Source of the DNA: Limnochordia bacterium
Lineage (GTDB): Bacteria; Bacillota; Limnochordia; DUMW01
Assembly (NCBI GenBank): GCA_023230925.1
Contig: JALNWK010000015.1
Coordinates: 1-61,665, forward strand
Length of the DNA: 61,665 nucleotides
Reading direction: 5' to 3'
The position numbers and the translations under genes are program-made. The notes under the pieces were generated by a model. It was not told the origin of the DNA, did no database searches, and worked only from the letters and a program-made list of their open reading frames with translations. Of this stretch, positions 61,626 to 61,665 are shown in pieces; positions within the stretch are counted from its first letter, which is position 1; each line of letters opens with the position of its first letter.

Positions 61626-61665
61626 ATGAATACGGCATTTTCGCATAGCAGAAGAATATGATCAG

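Noticed and set aside
1..61665. tRNA, rRNA, insertion sequence or prophage genes
   Set aside because: No tRNA-like arms, rRNA segments, transposase or phage structural genes were seen. The only mobile-element trace is in the CRISPR spacers.

Overview
The window reads as a chromosomal segment of an anaerobic, endospore-forming Firmicute (Clostridia- or Limnochordia-like, probably uncultured; the genus cannot be fixed from sequence alone). Sporulation genes (a SpoVD-type PBP, spmA/spmB, spoIIE, a SpoVT/AbrB-type regulator) show the sporulating lineage. A three-subunit [FeFe] hydrogenase, the redox repressor Rex, formate-tetrahydrofolate ligase, ferrous iron uptake genes and O2-independent iron-sulfur proteins point to fermentative or acetogenic anaerobic life. 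Genes are dense, with short gaps, Shine-Dalgarno sites of the GGAGG type and frequent TTG/GTG starts. No rRNA or tRNA gene was seen.

Layout. 1-7.7 kb: cell wall and spore genes in two divergent groups (D,D-carboxypeptidase and SpoVD-type PBP leftward; FemAB-like transferase, alanine racemase, spmA, spmB rightward), then a Myb/SANT-like coiled-coil protein. 7.9-12 kb: a small ORF, cysteine desulfurase with thiI, an AbrB-like regulator and birA. 12-14.4 kb: HtrA protease, a possible 56-residue membrane protein and a YefM/RelE-type toxin-antitoxin pair. 14.8-21.4 kb: spoIIE-tilS-ftsH-folB, all leftward. 22-28 kb: a peptide/nickel-type ABC importer whose binding protein appears circularly permuted and whose OppC-like permease carries a large inserted domain. 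28.3-31.3 kb: DtxR-type regulator, feoA, feoB. 31.3-35.3 kb: two sugar isomerase-like proteins, a Gfo/Idh/MocA oxidoreductase and a ROK regulator. 35.4-38.8 kb: nadA-nadB-nadC. 38.9-43.1 kb: a heterodimeric ABC exporter with its TetR regulator and a perfect 20-bp palindrome in front. 43.1-49.6 kb: FUN14-like protein, nfo, pyrE, a GGDEF protein, a glycosyltransferase, a TM2-like protein, fhs and ndk. 49.6-50.6 kb: remains of a heavy-metal P-type ATPase gene. 50.7-55.8 kb: a lone receiver protein and hydC-hydB-hydA with a consensus Rex operator. 55.86-58.26 kb: a CRISPR array of 37 identical 30-bp repeats, with no cas gene in the window. 58.7-61.4 kb: a polyferredoxin, ubiE/menG and rex.

How the parts connect. 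Rex, encoded at the right end, probably controls the hydrogenase through the perfect TTGTGAA-N4-TTCACAA site in the hydC leader, so hydrogen production would follow the NADH/NAD+ ratio. The nad genes supply the NAD that Rex senses; cysteine desulfurase may serve tRNA thiolation with ThiI and FeS biogenesis; Feo supplies iron to the many FeS proteins. The most unusual item is the importer with the permuted binding protein. The CRISPR spacers contain two pairs of near-homologous sequences and one that encodes the N-terminal motif of a serine recombinase, pointing to repeated encounters with related mobile elements.
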